Shown piece after piece: positions 8,501 to 15,718 of a stretch of DNA of 30,184 bases (its first letter is position 1; every line of letters starts with the position of its first letter). Under the pieces are notes generated by a model, which saw nothing but the letters and a program-made list of their open reading frames with translations, made no database searches and had not been told where the DNA came from. A program made the position numbers and the translations under genes. The stretch lies in NCBI GenBank assembly GCA_900543085.1, contig UQQF01000022.1, positions 1-30,184 on the forward strand, read 5' to 3'. Source of the stretch: an uncultured Eubacteriales bacterium. GTDB taxonomy: Bacteria; Bacillota; Clostridia; Oscillospirales; Oscillospiraceae.

Positions 8501-8556
8501 CCCCCATTCCGCGGGGGAACGCATACACTATAGCCGCCGTAACGGCGGAATGGAGG
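8501..8556 (+). promoter_or_regulatory. Possible leader with competing hairpins before pgsA
   Basis: Three pairings compete in this short gap. Hairpin one is ccccc (8501-8505) with ggggg (8513-8517). Hairpin two is ccgcc (8534-8538) with ggcgg (8544-8548). A longer alternative pairs ccattccgc (8504-8512) with gcggaatgg (8545-8553), nine perfect pairs that reach into the edge of the pgsA SD. The first two can form together but exclude the third. The arrangement is visible in the sequence; a regulatory role is inferred. Confidence 0.25.
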
Positions 8557-8561
8557 AACCA

Positions 8562-9083
8562 ATGAAGCTCACTACCGCCAGTAAAATCACGGTTGTACGC
8601 ATGATACTTATCCCGGTCGTCCTCGTGCTCATGTACGTGGACTTCACCGGGCACATGTATTGGGCGCTGGCCGTGTTCATAATAGCGTCCTGCTCCGACT
8701 TTGTGGACGGATACATAGCCCGCCACTACAACCAGGTGACCAATTTCGGCAAGTTCATAGACCCGCTGGCCGACAAGCTGCTGGTCATCTCGGTCATGCT
8801 CGTGTTCGTGGACTTCGAGCTGATGCCCGCCTGGGTCGCCATAATCGTCGTCGCGCGCGAGCTGGCCATAACCAGCCTGCGCCTGATAGCCGTGGAGAGC
8901 GGAAAGGTCATAGCCGCCGCCTGGTCGGGCAAGATCAAGACCGCCGCGACCATGGTCTGCTTCTGCCTGATGATGCTGCCCATCCCGGATGCGCTGGTCA
9001 CCGCCTGCTGGATAGTTGTGGTATTGACCACCGTGTACTCGGGCGTGGAGTATTTCATCAAGAACGCCGAGGTTTTCCGCTGA
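8562..9083 (+). CDS. pgsA: CDP-diacylglycerol-glycerol-3-phosphate 3-phosphatidyltransferase
   Basis: 173 residues from the ATG at 8562, chosen because the SD ggagg lies five bases upstream; another ATG at 8550 precedes the SD. The enzyme makes phosphatidylglycerophosphate in the membrane, the first step toward phosphatidylglycerol and cardiolipin. The CDP-alcohol phosphotransferase signature is complete: D46, D49-G50, A53-R54, G63, D67 and D71 (SDFVDGYIARH, then GKFIDPLADK). Several hydrophobic helices follow. It sits 79 bases after rimO, and recA-recX-rimO-pgsA neighbourhoods are common in Firmicutes. Confidence 0.93.
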   Translation: MKLTTASKITVVRMILIPVVLVLMYVDFTGHMYWALAVFIIASCSDFVDGYIARHYNQVTNFGKFIDPLADKLLVISVMLVFVDFELMPAWVAIIVVARELAITSLRLIAVESGKVIAAAWSGKIKTAATMVCFCLMMLPIPDALVTACWIVVVLTTVYSGVEYFIKNAEVFR

Positions 9084-9136
9084 GCGCCAAAAAATGGTGA
9101 CGCAAGGGGACGCAAAAGAGAAAAACGACAGGTGTT

Positions 9137-9163
9137 ATGTCGAGCGATGTCGAATAATGTCGC
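9137..9163 (+). promoter_or_regulatory. Three tandem 0A-box-like motifs upstream of spo0A
   Basis: The motif atgtcga occurs at 9137-9143 and 9147-9153, and atgtcgc at 9157-9163, exactly 10 bases apart. The Spo0A recognition sequence in Bacillus and Clostridia centres on TGTCGAA. The gene beginning at 9302 encodes Spo0A, so an autoregulatory array on one face of the helix is the obvious reading. They lie about 40 bases upstream of the candidate -10 at 9201. Confidence 0.6.
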
Positions 9164-9200
9164 AAAAAAATTACCTTAATTAAGAAGCTTATTATTGCAT

Positions 9201-9206
9201 TATAAT
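9201..9206 (+). promoter_or_regulatory. Candidate -10 element of the spo0A promoter
   Basis: A perfect TATAAT lies in the AT-rich 219-base gap before spo0A. The hexamer 17 bases upstream (aattaa) is not a good -35, which fits a promoter needing an activator such as Spo0A at the boxes above. No convincing SigH-type site was found. Confidence 0.4.
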
Positions 9207-9301
9207 CGCCGGTGTGCTAAATTATTTATAGTTTCAACGGAGCTCTAGCGTTTATAAGATATATTGCAGCCCGTTAATGTAAAAACACCGGAGGTTGGAT
9301 T

Positions 9302-10105
9302 ATGGAAACCAAAATAAGCGTTATGATAACGGATCCAAGCGATCAGTTCCGTGACACGCTGAGGACGCAGCTGGATGCGGAGAGCGACCTTGAAATCGTT
9401 GCGGAGGCAAAAGATGGGAACGAGGCGCTGCCTCTCCTGGCCGAGTGGAGGCCGGACTTCCTGCTGACAGAGCTGCTGATGCCGAACCTGGACGGCATGG
9501 GCCTGCTGCGCCGGATGGGCGAGGCCTCTCCCGACACCAAAACCATAATCATAACCAACTTCAGCAACAACATCATCCTCAACGAGTGCATCAACCTGGG
9601 CGCGGTGTACTTCATGAACAAGCCGGTGGACACGACGAGCCTTGTAGACACCATGCGAATGCTGGCGCACCCGGCCGCCGCGCTCCCTCCCGTGCGCCAG
9701 AGCGTCGTGAGCGACGTGGATCTGGAGACCATGGTCACCGAGATAATCCACGAGATAGGCGTGCCTGCGCACATAAAGGGCTATCAGTACCTGCGCGAGG
9801 CCATAATCCTGGCGATAAACGACATGGACATCATCAACGCCGTGACCAAGGTGCTCTACCCGACCGTGGCCAAGAAGTTCGGCACGACCGATTCCCGCGT
9901 GGAGCGCGCGATACGCCACGCGATAGAGGTCGCCTGGGATCGCGGCGACATCGAGGTGCTGCAGAAGTTCTTCGGCTACACCGTCAGCAACATAAAGGGC
10001 AAGCCGACCAACAGCGAGTTCATAGCCATGATAGCCGATTATCTGAGCCTAAGGCTGAAAAACTCGTTCGTGCGCCGTGACGGCGAGGCGCTGAGCGCGA
10101 AATAA
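9302..10105 (+). CDS. spo0A: Sporulation transcription factor Spo0A with a degenerate receiver domain
   Basis: 267 residues. The C-terminal DNA-binding domain (about 140-255) is strongly conserved, including [24 protein letters not shown] and [15 protein letters not shown]. The N-terminal receiver domain (about 5-122) aligns well with Bacillus Spo0A, yet the phospho-acceptor Asp (PDVLVLDIIMP in Bacillus) is Glu57 ([11 protein letters not shown]). The acidic pair Asp-Asp is Asp11-Pro12. Thr85 and Lys107 (NKP) are kept. Either the protein is active without phosphorylation, with Glu mimicking it, or it is controlled in another way. The SD cggagg lies about 6 to 7 bases from the ATG. The usual upstream neighbour spoIVB is absent; pgsA is there instead. 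Confidence 0.93.
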   Translation: METKISVMITDPSDQFRDTLRTQLDAESDLEIVAEAKDGNEALPLLAEWRPDFLLTELLMPNLDGMGLLRRMGEASPDTKTIIITNFSNNIILNECINLGAVYFMNKPVDTTSLVDTMRMLAHPAAALPPVRQSVVSDVDLETMVTEIIHEIGVPAHIKGYQYLREAIILAINDMDIINAVTKVLYPTVAKKFGTTDSRVERAIRHAIEVAWDRGDIEVLQKFFGYTVSNIKGKPTNSEFIAMIADYLSLRLKNSFVRRDGEALSAK

Positions 10106-10144
10106 AAGACCTGTGCACGCCCTTGAGCGGCGCACAGAAGGCGT

Positions 10145-10180
10145 AAAGGCCGGAGCATGAAAAATGATGCTCCGGCCTTT
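10145..10180 (+). terminator. Terminator hairpin after spo0A
   Basis: A 14-bp perfect stem (aaaggccggagcat at 10145-10158, matched at 10167-10180) with an eight-base loop lies 40 bases past the spo0A stop. The T-run is only three bases within the stem, so efficiency may be modest. Confidence 0.6.
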
Positions 10181-10236
10181 GCCTGCGCCTATACGCGCGA
10201 AAACGGCGCTTTTCGCGCTTCTCTTGCATTTTGCTG

Positions 10237-10265
10237 TTGTATCGCGCCGGCAAGAGTGGTAGAAT
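10237..10265 (+). promoter_or_regulatory. Promoter for the 236-residue membrane protein gene
   Basis: -35 TTGTAT (10237-10242), 17-bp spacer, -10 TAGAAT (10260-10265) preceded by TGG as an extended -10. Predicted start about 25 bases before the ATG at 10297, which itself has a GGGGGG-type SD. Confidence 0.5.
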
Positions 10266-10296
10266 ATACGCACTATACCTTGGGGGGATAATGTAA

Positions 10297-11007
10297 ATGG
10301 GAGACTATGATAATGTAGTCTATCTTGCCGTCGTGCTGGCGGTCGTTATGGGCGCGATCCTGCTCATGCACATAATCTCCGGCCTTAAGAGCCAGGAGAA
10401 GCACAGATACCGTGTGACCGCGCTGTGCAGCGTGGTGTTTGTCGCCGGCGTGGGCGCTCTGGCGCTCATAGCCTGGGGAGTGAACAACCTGGGCGTGGTG
10501 GACGGCTTCAAGCCCTTCGGCGTCGGAGACGTGTCCCGTGCCGCCGTGCTGCTGGAGAAGCCGGTGGATGACGACTTCGGCTCGGCGGACGGAGTTGACG
10601 TGGGCAGCTTCGAGCTTGCCTTTATGGACGGACAGTTCCTGAATGTGGACTATACCGCGGTGTCGGGAGACGCCGGGCGGCCTTTCCAGGTCACGAACTC
10701 CGGCAAGCTCTATGCAGGAGAGCGGGAGGCCGGCGCGAGAGCGGACGTCATATCTCTGCCGCAGCTTGCCGGGGCTCTGCGCGAGCTGGAGGAGAGCGGA
10801 TGGGCGGACGTGCTCGGCCTGCCGGAGGAGGGCGCCGTCGTGCTGAGCTTTGCCGGCAGCGTCGCGCCCCAGACCGCGGCCGGGGAGGCGTACCTCCTCA
10901 GCGGAGGCAGGCTGCTTGCCGGCACCCCTGACGGCGGCGGGCTCCCGGCGCTCTGCTACCGCGCCGGAGAGGAGACCGGCTATATCTTCATCGGCGGCGA
11001 GCTGTAA
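10297..11007 (+). CDS. Unknown protein with two N-terminal membrane helices
   Basis: 236 residues; not recognised. Hydrophobic segments at about 6-28 and 42-65 form a membrane hairpin, and the remaining 170 residues, moderately acidic and rich in Gly, Ala and Val, form a soluble domain on the same side as the N-terminus. Repeated short beta-like stretches (FELAFMDGQFLNVDY, AYLLSGGRLLAG, TGYIFIGGEL) suggest a beta-sandwich or SH3-like fold, but no motif is diagnostic. The gene has its own promoter and a strong SD, stands alone after spo0A, and faces the convergent carboxypeptidase gene across the repeat element. No sign of decay. Confidence 0.75.
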   Translation: MGDYDNVVYLAVVLAVVMGAILLMHIISGLKSQEKHRYRVTALCSVVFVAGVGALALIAWGVNNLGVVDGFKPFGVGDVSRAAVLLEKPVDDDFGSADGVDVGSFELAFMDGQFLNVDYTAVSGDAGRPFQVTNSGKLYAGEREAGARADVISLPQLAGALRELEESGWADVLGLPEEGAVVLSFAGSVAPQTAAGEAYLLSGGRLLAGTPDGGGLPALCYRAGEETGYIFIGGEL

Positions 11008-11019
11008 GCTCGCGGGAGC

Positions 11020-11317
11020 AAAAAAGCTTCGGGTTAAACCCGAAGCCTTCAGCTTGTCGAAAAAGCCTCGCAGAGTTTCGCGCCCTATGGGCGCGAAAGG
11101 AACTGCAATCATTTTCGGCGGCGGCGTGTACGTCGCCGAAAATACATTTCGCGGAGCGCAGTGTCGAATTGTCCGCCTTTGGCGGACAACTGAGGCGCGA
11201 AGCGCAGCGCCGGTCCCCATCGGCCGCTCGCGGCCGGGGGACTTTATTGTCAAAAAAGGCCGTCGAGAGCCTTTTTTGACAGTCTCAAGGCTTCGGGTTA
11301 AACCCGAAGCCTTTTTT
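11020..11317. repeat. Terminator split by a 240-bp multi-hairpin element (copy B)
   Basis: A palindrome (cttcgggttaaacccgaag core) occurs twice as a 24-base direct repeat, at 11026-11049 and 11290-11313. The left copy keeps an A-run on its left (11020-11025), the right copy keeps a T-run on its right (11312-11317). Joined, they would form one bidirectional terminator for the two convergent genes. Between them, 11050-11289 is a chain of hairpins: 11076-11098 (10-bp stem), 11111-11143 (10-bp outer stem), 11169-11189 (9-bp stem), 11221-11236, and 11248-11281, the last matching 17-50 of the window. Element ends are weakly inverted relative to each other (cttgtcgaaaaagcc against the complement of the right end). 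No coding frame is evident, so it would be non-autonomous. Confidence 0.7.
11232..11287. repeat. Interspersed hairpin repeat, copy B right end
   Basis: Matches 1-56 with one substitution (base 11268). The substitution shortens the uninterrupted stem by one pair, to 13 pairs at 11248-11260 and 11269-11281. It is the right-hand part of the element described at 11020-11317. Confidence 0.85.
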
Positions 11318-13095
11318 CATTCTGACTTGTTTTTGCTGCCGTTATTGCTGTTATTGCCGTTGTTGCGGAAGAACTCCTCGAAGTAGTCGCGTCTCGCCTT
11401 GTCTCCGGCGGGCGGGGTGCTGCCGGGGGCGCGCGGCGCTGCGGAGCCGCTCTGGGGCGGCTGCTGCGGACGCGCGGGGCTTTGCCGCTGAGGGGCGGCG
11501 GGGCGCGCCCGGTCGCCGGAGCGCCGCACGGCCTTTCCGGCCGGCGTGCCGCCCTTGGACGCGGAGCGGCCGACGCCGGTGAGGACGGTGGTCTTCTCCA
11601 GCTCGCCCGTGTGGATGGGCGCGCCCCGGACGGGCGTGCTGCTAAGCACGGTGGTGCGCTCCTCAACGCCGGTCTGGGCGGGGGCAAAGTAGTTCTCGTC
11701 CTCCTCCTTGCAGCTGCGCTCATAGTTCTCCTTGGCCTCGGCGAGCGACTGGAGGTGCAGCTTGTGCAGCTTGCGGTAACGCACGACGCTCCATATATAG
11801 GCCGCAAGAGCGGCGATCAGCACGACGATGATGACTATGACCCAGATGTTGCTGAAAAAGCCGGATATCTCCTGCTTCATGAACTCGCTGCGCGCGAGCT
11901 CCACGGTGTCGCTGGTGACCAGCTTGGCGGAGCCGATGGTCACGCCGTCCAGGGATATGGTTATCTCCCCGAGCGTGATGCCGGAGGCGATGGGCGCCGT
12001 GAGCGCTTCGCCGTTGAGCTCGTTGTAGACGGTGATCTTGCGCTCCAGCGACGAGGCGCTGAAGCCGGTCTTGGGCACCAGGGCGCTGACGGACTCCTCC
12101 GGGCGGAGCATGGCCTGCCCGCCGTTGGCGGCGAGGTTGACGTCCACGCTGGAGACTATCTCGGTGGAGCTGAGTATCTCCTGCATCGCGAAGTTGTTAT
12201 AGACCCAGTTGTAGAGGGTACGGGTGTCGCTGAAGTTGGTGTATGTGGAGCCGCCGGCGCCATTGTCCAGCCTCTGGCCGCCCAGTACGACGGCTATGAG
12301 CTTCACGCCGTCGCGCTCAGCCATGGAGGCCAGACAGAACCCGGCCTCGTCGGTGTGGCCGGTCTTTCCGGCGCGCGCGTACTCGTAATAGTTGCCGGGA
12401 TAGGCGGTGCTCTCGGGGTTTATGAGGCCGTTGGTGTTGTTGAGGCGCCGTTCTTCGGACATGTTCGTCGCCGGGACGGTGTAGCCGGTGGTTCCGGACA
12501 GCTCGTAGAAGGTCTCGTTGTTCATGGCCTCGCGGCTGATGACGGCCAGATCCCTGGCGGTGGTGTAGTGGTCGCTGTCTGGCAGGCCGTGAGTGTTGGC
12601 AAAGTGGGTTCCGGTGCAGCCCAGCTCGGCGGCGCGCGCGTTCATCTTTCTGACAAACGCGTCGATAGAGCCGGAGATATGTACGGCTATGATATTGCAG
12701 GCCTCGTTCGCGCTGCTGAGCATGGCGCAGTACAGAAGGTCGCGCAGGGACATGGTCTCGCCGACCTTTATGCTCTCGGTGCTGCCGTCCTCGACCATGC
12801 CCTCCAGCGCCTCGTCGCCGGCGGTGACCGAGTCGTCCGGCGAGGCTTCGCCGCGGTCGACGGCCTCAACGGCCAGCAGAACCGTCATGATTTTTGTCAG
12901 CGAGGCCGGCGCGCGCTGCTCGTCGGCGTTGTAGTCGTAAAGCGAGCGGCCGGTGTCCATATCGATCACTATTGCGGCCGCGCTTTGCAGCTCCGGCGGC
13001 GAAAGCTCCTCCGAATCGGCCAGCGCGCACGGCGAGAGAGCCGAAAACAGAAGTGTGAGCATTAACATCAGTGGGAGTTTCTTTATTTTTTTCAT
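11317..13095 (-). CDS. D-alanyl-D-alanine carboxypeptidase (PBP5 family) with a long cytoplasmic tail
   Basis: 592 residues, much longer than the usual 380-430. A signal peptide (1-26) is followed by a peptidase S11 domain with S65-L-T-K68, S128-A-N130 and K244-T-G246, then a beta-rich PBP5 C-terminal domain (about 305-400). It removes the terminal D-Ala from peptidoglycan stem peptides outside the membrane. Instead of the usual amphipathic anchor there is a transmembrane helix (about 416-436) and a 155-residue basic, Pro-, Ala-, Arg- and Gln-rich cytoplasmic tail ending in an Asn/Ser/Gly stretch. The tail contains two copies of TTVL (481-484 and 502-505), each after an acidic-basic pair. The SD is ggag, 7 bases before the ATG. 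Which sporulation or vegetative paralogue it corresponds to cannot be told. Confidence 0.92.
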   Translation of the reverse strand: MKKIKKLPLMLMLTLLFSALSPCALADSEELSPPELQSAAAIVIDMDTGRSLYDYNADEQRAPASLTKIMTVLLAVEAVDRGEASPDDSVTAGDEALEGMVEDGSTESIKVGETMSLRDLLYCAMLSSANEACNIIAVHISGSIDAFVRKMNARAAELGCTGTHFANTHGLPDSDHYTTARDLAVISREAMNNETFYELSGTTGYTVPATNMSEERRLNNTNGLINPESTAYPGNYYEYARAGKTGHTDEAGFCLASMAERDGVKLIAVVLGGQRLDNGAGGSTYTNFSDTRTLYNWVYNNFAMQEILSSTEIVSSVDVNLAANGGQAMLRPEESVSALVPKTGFSASSLERKITVYNELNGEALTAPIASGITLGEITISLDGVTIGSAKLVTSDTVELARSEFMKQEISGFFSNIWVIVIIVVLIAALAAYIWSVVRYRKLHKLHLQSLAEAKENYERSCKEEDENYFAPAQTGVEERTTVLSSTPVRGAPIHTGELEKTTVLTGVGRSASKGGTPAGKAVRRSGDRARPAAPQRQSPARPQQPPQSGSAAPRAPGSTPPAGDKARRDYFEEFFRNNGNNSNNGSKNKSE

Positions 13096-13172
13096 ATCAA
13101 TCTCCGCGCGAATGTGGTATCATGTATACGTGCACAATTGGAGACGTACACGCGATACAATTACATCATTTA

Positions 13173-13201
13173 ATTATACCTTTGCCACGCATGAAAAGCA
13201 A
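13173..13201 (-). promoter_or_regulatory. Promoter for the carboxypeptidase gene
   Basis: On the minus strand: -35 TTGCTT (13196-13201), 17-bp spacer, perfect -10 TATAAT (13173-13178). It leaves a leader of about 70 bases before the ATG at 13095. Confidence 0.45.
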
Positions 13202-13239
13202 TACCCTAAAGTTTAGAAGCGATCGAGGGGGCTGGGAGA

Positions 13240-13593
13240 GTGAAAAATCGGCTGCGCGCCTGGGAGCTTGCTATGCTCGCGCTGACTGCGGCGCTGATTC
13301 TGGCGCTGCTGCTGTACCCTGCGCCCGAGCCGGGAGTGTACGCGGAGAGCGGCTCAGCCGTCGTGGGGCTGGAGGCTGCGGCCGCCGGGGGAAGGCTGAA
13401 CGTGAACACGGCCACTGCGGCCGAGCTGGAGCTTCTGCCCGGCATAGGCCCCGTGAAGGCTCAGGCAATTGTGGATTACCGCGCGGAGCACGGCGCGTTT
13501 GCCTCCGCGCGGGAGCTGCTGAACGTCTCGGGCATAGGCGAGGTCACCCTCGCCGGACTAATCGACTACATAACAGTGGAGGATGGCGCATGA
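13240..13593 (+). CDS. ComEA-like helix-hairpin-helix protein
   Basis: 117 residues from a GTG with the SD gagggg nine bases upstream. One N-terminal membrane helix (about 8-26), a short Ala/Gly linker, then a tandem helix-hairpin-helix domain beginning LNVNTATAAELELLPGIGPVKAQAIVDYR and repeating as LLNVSGIGEVTLAGL. This is the ComEA DNA-binding fold: DNA receptor in competence, or a related membrane-tethered DNA-binding protein. It lacks the SLBB domain of full ComEA. No comEC follows; its stop overlaps the start of a response regulator (ATGA), so it is translated as the first gene of a two-component operon. Confidence 0.88.
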   Translation: MKNRLRAWELAMLALTAALILALLLYPAPEPGVYAESGSAVVGLEAAAAGGRLNVNTATAAELELLPGIGPVKAQAIVDYRAEHGAFASARELLNVSGIGEVTLAGLIDYITVEDGA

Positions 13594-14282
13594 AGATACT
13601 TGTTGTTGACGACGAGAAGCTGCTGGTCAAGGGGATAAAGTTCAACCTGGAGAACGAGGGCTATGACGTCGACGTCTGCTATGACGGAGCCACCGCCGTG
13701 CAGATGGCGGCTCAGGGCGGCTACGACCTCATCATACTCGACCTCATGATGCCAGGGCTGGACGGGCTGGAGGCCTGTCAGCGCATACGCCAGACCTCGA
13801 CCGTGCCCATAATCATGCTCACCGCCAAGAGCGAGGACGCGGACAAGCTGCTGGGCTTCGAGTCCGGCGCGGACGACTACATCACCAAACCCTTCAACAT
13901 CCTGGAGCTGAAGGCGCGCATACGCGCCCTGCTGCGCCGCGCGGGCATCGCCGCCGCCCAGCCGGGGGCGCAGAGCAGCGCGCACATTCTCGAGCACGGC
14001 GGCGTCACGCTGGACACGGAAAAGCGCACCGCGTACAAGCACGGCAGGAGCATCGACCTCACCGCGCGCGAGTTCGACCTCGCGGAGCTGTTCCTTCGCA
14101 GCCCCGGCAGGGTGTTCAGCCGCGACAGCCTGCTGGATCTGGTCTGGGGCTACGACTACCAGGGCGACGCGCGCACGGTGGACGTGCACATACGCAGACT
14201 GCGTGAGAAGCTGGAGGACAACCCGGCCTCGCCCAGCCTCATCATCACCAAGTGGGGCGTGGGCTATTACCTGGCCGAGTGA
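13590..14282 (+). CDS. OmpR/PhoB-family response regulator (second system)
   Basis: 230 residues: receiver domain with D7-D8, phospho-acceptor D51 in LIILDLMMPGLDG, K100 in TKPF, then a winged helix with FSRDSLLDLVWGYDY, RTVDVHIRRLREKLED and a WGVGYYLAE end. The ATG overlaps the upstream TGA (ATGA), and the stop overlaps the kinase GTG. Closest by pattern to PhoP/WalR-like regulators; the regulon is unknown. Confidence 0.92.
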   Translation: MKILVVDDEKLLVKGIKFNLENEGYDVDVCYDGATAVQMAAQGGYDLIILDLMMPGLDGLEACQRIRQTSTVPIIMLTAKSEDADKLLGFESGADDYITKPFNILELKARIRALLRRAGIAAAQPGAQSSAHILEHGGVTLDTEKRTAYKHGRSIDLTAREFDLAELFLRSPGRVFSRDSLLDLVWGYDYQGDARTVDVHIRRLREKLEDNPASPSLIITKWGVGYYLAE

Positions 14283-15718
14283 AGCGCATATTTGACAAAA
14301 AGCCGTTGGAGTTCACGCGGCGGGTGCAGTTCAAGCTCGTCGCCGCCTTCTTCGCGCTCATAGTCGCGCTTTTGATACTGCTGAACACCTATCCCGTCGC
14401 CGCCTCGCGCGACATCGTGTTCTCGGAGAAGCAGAGCTCGATGCTGGAGCAGGCCAACGTGATAGCCGCCTCGCTCTCCGGCCTGGACACGCTGACCGGC
14501 GACGGCGCGGCGCAGGTGGTGGAGCTGCTAGGCCTCTCGGGGCTGGAGCGGATAATCGTCACCGACGCCGCCGGGCGCGTGCTCTACGACACCTCGTCCG
14601 ACTCGGCGGAGGGCAGGCTTGCACTCTTTGCGGAGATAATGCGCGCCCTGTCCGGCCAGCAGGTGTTCTGGTCGCGCTTTGCCGACGGGGCGTACCTCTC
14701 GCACGCGGCCATGCCCGTCGCTAGGGGCGGAACCACGCTCGGCGCGGTGTACCTGTGCGAGCTGGACTCCGAGCAGGCGGACATACTGCTGTCCTTCCGC
14801 GACAGGATGAGCACCGTGTCCGTCGTGGCTCTGGCTGCGGCGCTGGGGCTGACGATAGTCTTCACGCGGCGGCTCACGCTGCGCATAACGCGCCTGTCCC
14901 AGGCGGTGCGCACCGTGCGCGAGGGCGACTACGCCCACCGCGTGACCGTGGAGGGCTCCGACGAGCTGAGCGAGCTGTACGCCGACTTCAACTCCATGAC
15001 CGAGACGCTGCAAAAGACCGAGGAACAGCGGCGGCGCTTCGTCTCCGACGCCTCGCACGAGCTGAAGACCCCGCTGGCGGCCATACGGCTGCTGGCCGAC
15101 TCCATCACCGGCACGGAGAACATGGACATGGACACCGTGCGCGAGTTCGTCTCCGACATCGCCGACGAGACGGAGCGGCTGCAGCGCACGACGGAGAAGC
15201 TGCTCGACCTCTCGCGCCGCGACGACGGCGCGCACGTCAAGCGCGTCAGCGTGGACGTGGGCGAGGCCGCGGGCGACACCCTCCGCCGGCTGGCTCCGCT
15301 GGCAGAGAGCAGCGGCGTGGAGCTTCACTGCGAGGCCGAGGACGGCTGCATAATAACCGCGCCGGAGGACGACGTGTACCAGATCGTCTTCAACCTGGCC
15401 GAGAACGCCATAAAGTACAACGTCCCCGGCGGGAGCGTGGACGTGAGCGTGAAGAATTCGCGCGGCTTTGTGCTGCTGACCGTCGAGGACACGGGCATAG
15501 GCATACCGGAAGCCGACCTGCCCAACATATTCTCGCGCTTCTACCGCGTGGACAAGGCGCGCAGCCGCGAGCGCGGCGGCTCCGGCCTGGGGCTGAGCAT
15601 AGTGCACGACGCCGTGGCGGCGCTGGGCGGCAAGATAGACGTGGCCGCGCGCGAGGGCGGAGGAACCCGGTTCACCGTGACGTTCCCCGCGCCGGAGGTA
15701 AAGGGGGACAGGGTATGA
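14279..15718 (+). CDS. Sensor histidine kinase (second system)
   Basis: 479 residues from the GTG at 14279, overlapping the regulator stop as GTGA. Membrane helix 1 at about 17-36, an extracellular region of about 140 residues (40-176) with a PAS/Cache-like stretch (RIIVTDAAGRVLYDTSS), membrane helix 2 at about 178-196, a HAMP domain (197-250), HisKA with phospho-acceptor His260 in SHELKTPLAAIR, and HATPase_c with NLAENAIKYN, DTGIGIPE, FYRVDKARSR and GGSGLGLSIV. It should phosphorylate the preceding regulator. Layout resembles PhoR-type kinases. Confidence 0.93.
   Translation: MKRIFDKKPLEFTRRVQFKLVAAFFALIVALLILLNTYPVAASRDIVFSEKQSSMLEQANVIAASLSGLDTLTGDGAAQVVELLGLSGLERIIVTDAAGRVLYDTSSDSAEGRLALFAEIMRALSGQQVFWSRFADGAYLSHAAMPVARGGTTLGAVYLCELDSEQADILLSFRDRMSTVSVVALAAALGLTIVFTRRLTLRITRLSQAVRTVREGDYAHRVTVEGSDELSELYADFNSMTETLQKTEEQRRRFVSDASHELKTPLAAIRLLADSITGTENMDMDTVREFVSDIADETERLQRTTEKLLDLSRRDDGAHVKRVSVDVGEAAGDTLRRLAPLAESSGVELHCEAEDGCIITAPEDDVYQIVFNLAENAIKYNVPGGSVDVSVKNSRGFVLLTVEDTGIGIPEADLPNIFSRFYRVDKARSRERGGSGLGLSIVHDAVAALGGKIDVAAREGGGTRFTVTFPAPEVKGDRV

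Noticed and set aside
11054..11061. Perfect 0A-box match ttgtcgaa in the repeat element
   Set aside because: It is part of the element end and lies between two convergent genes, so it is not in a position to control either one.
11050..11289. A group IIC intron or a complete insertion sequence at the terminator
   Set aside because: Group IIC introns do target terminators, but 240 bases without a coding frame, domain V or a transposase is too small for either.
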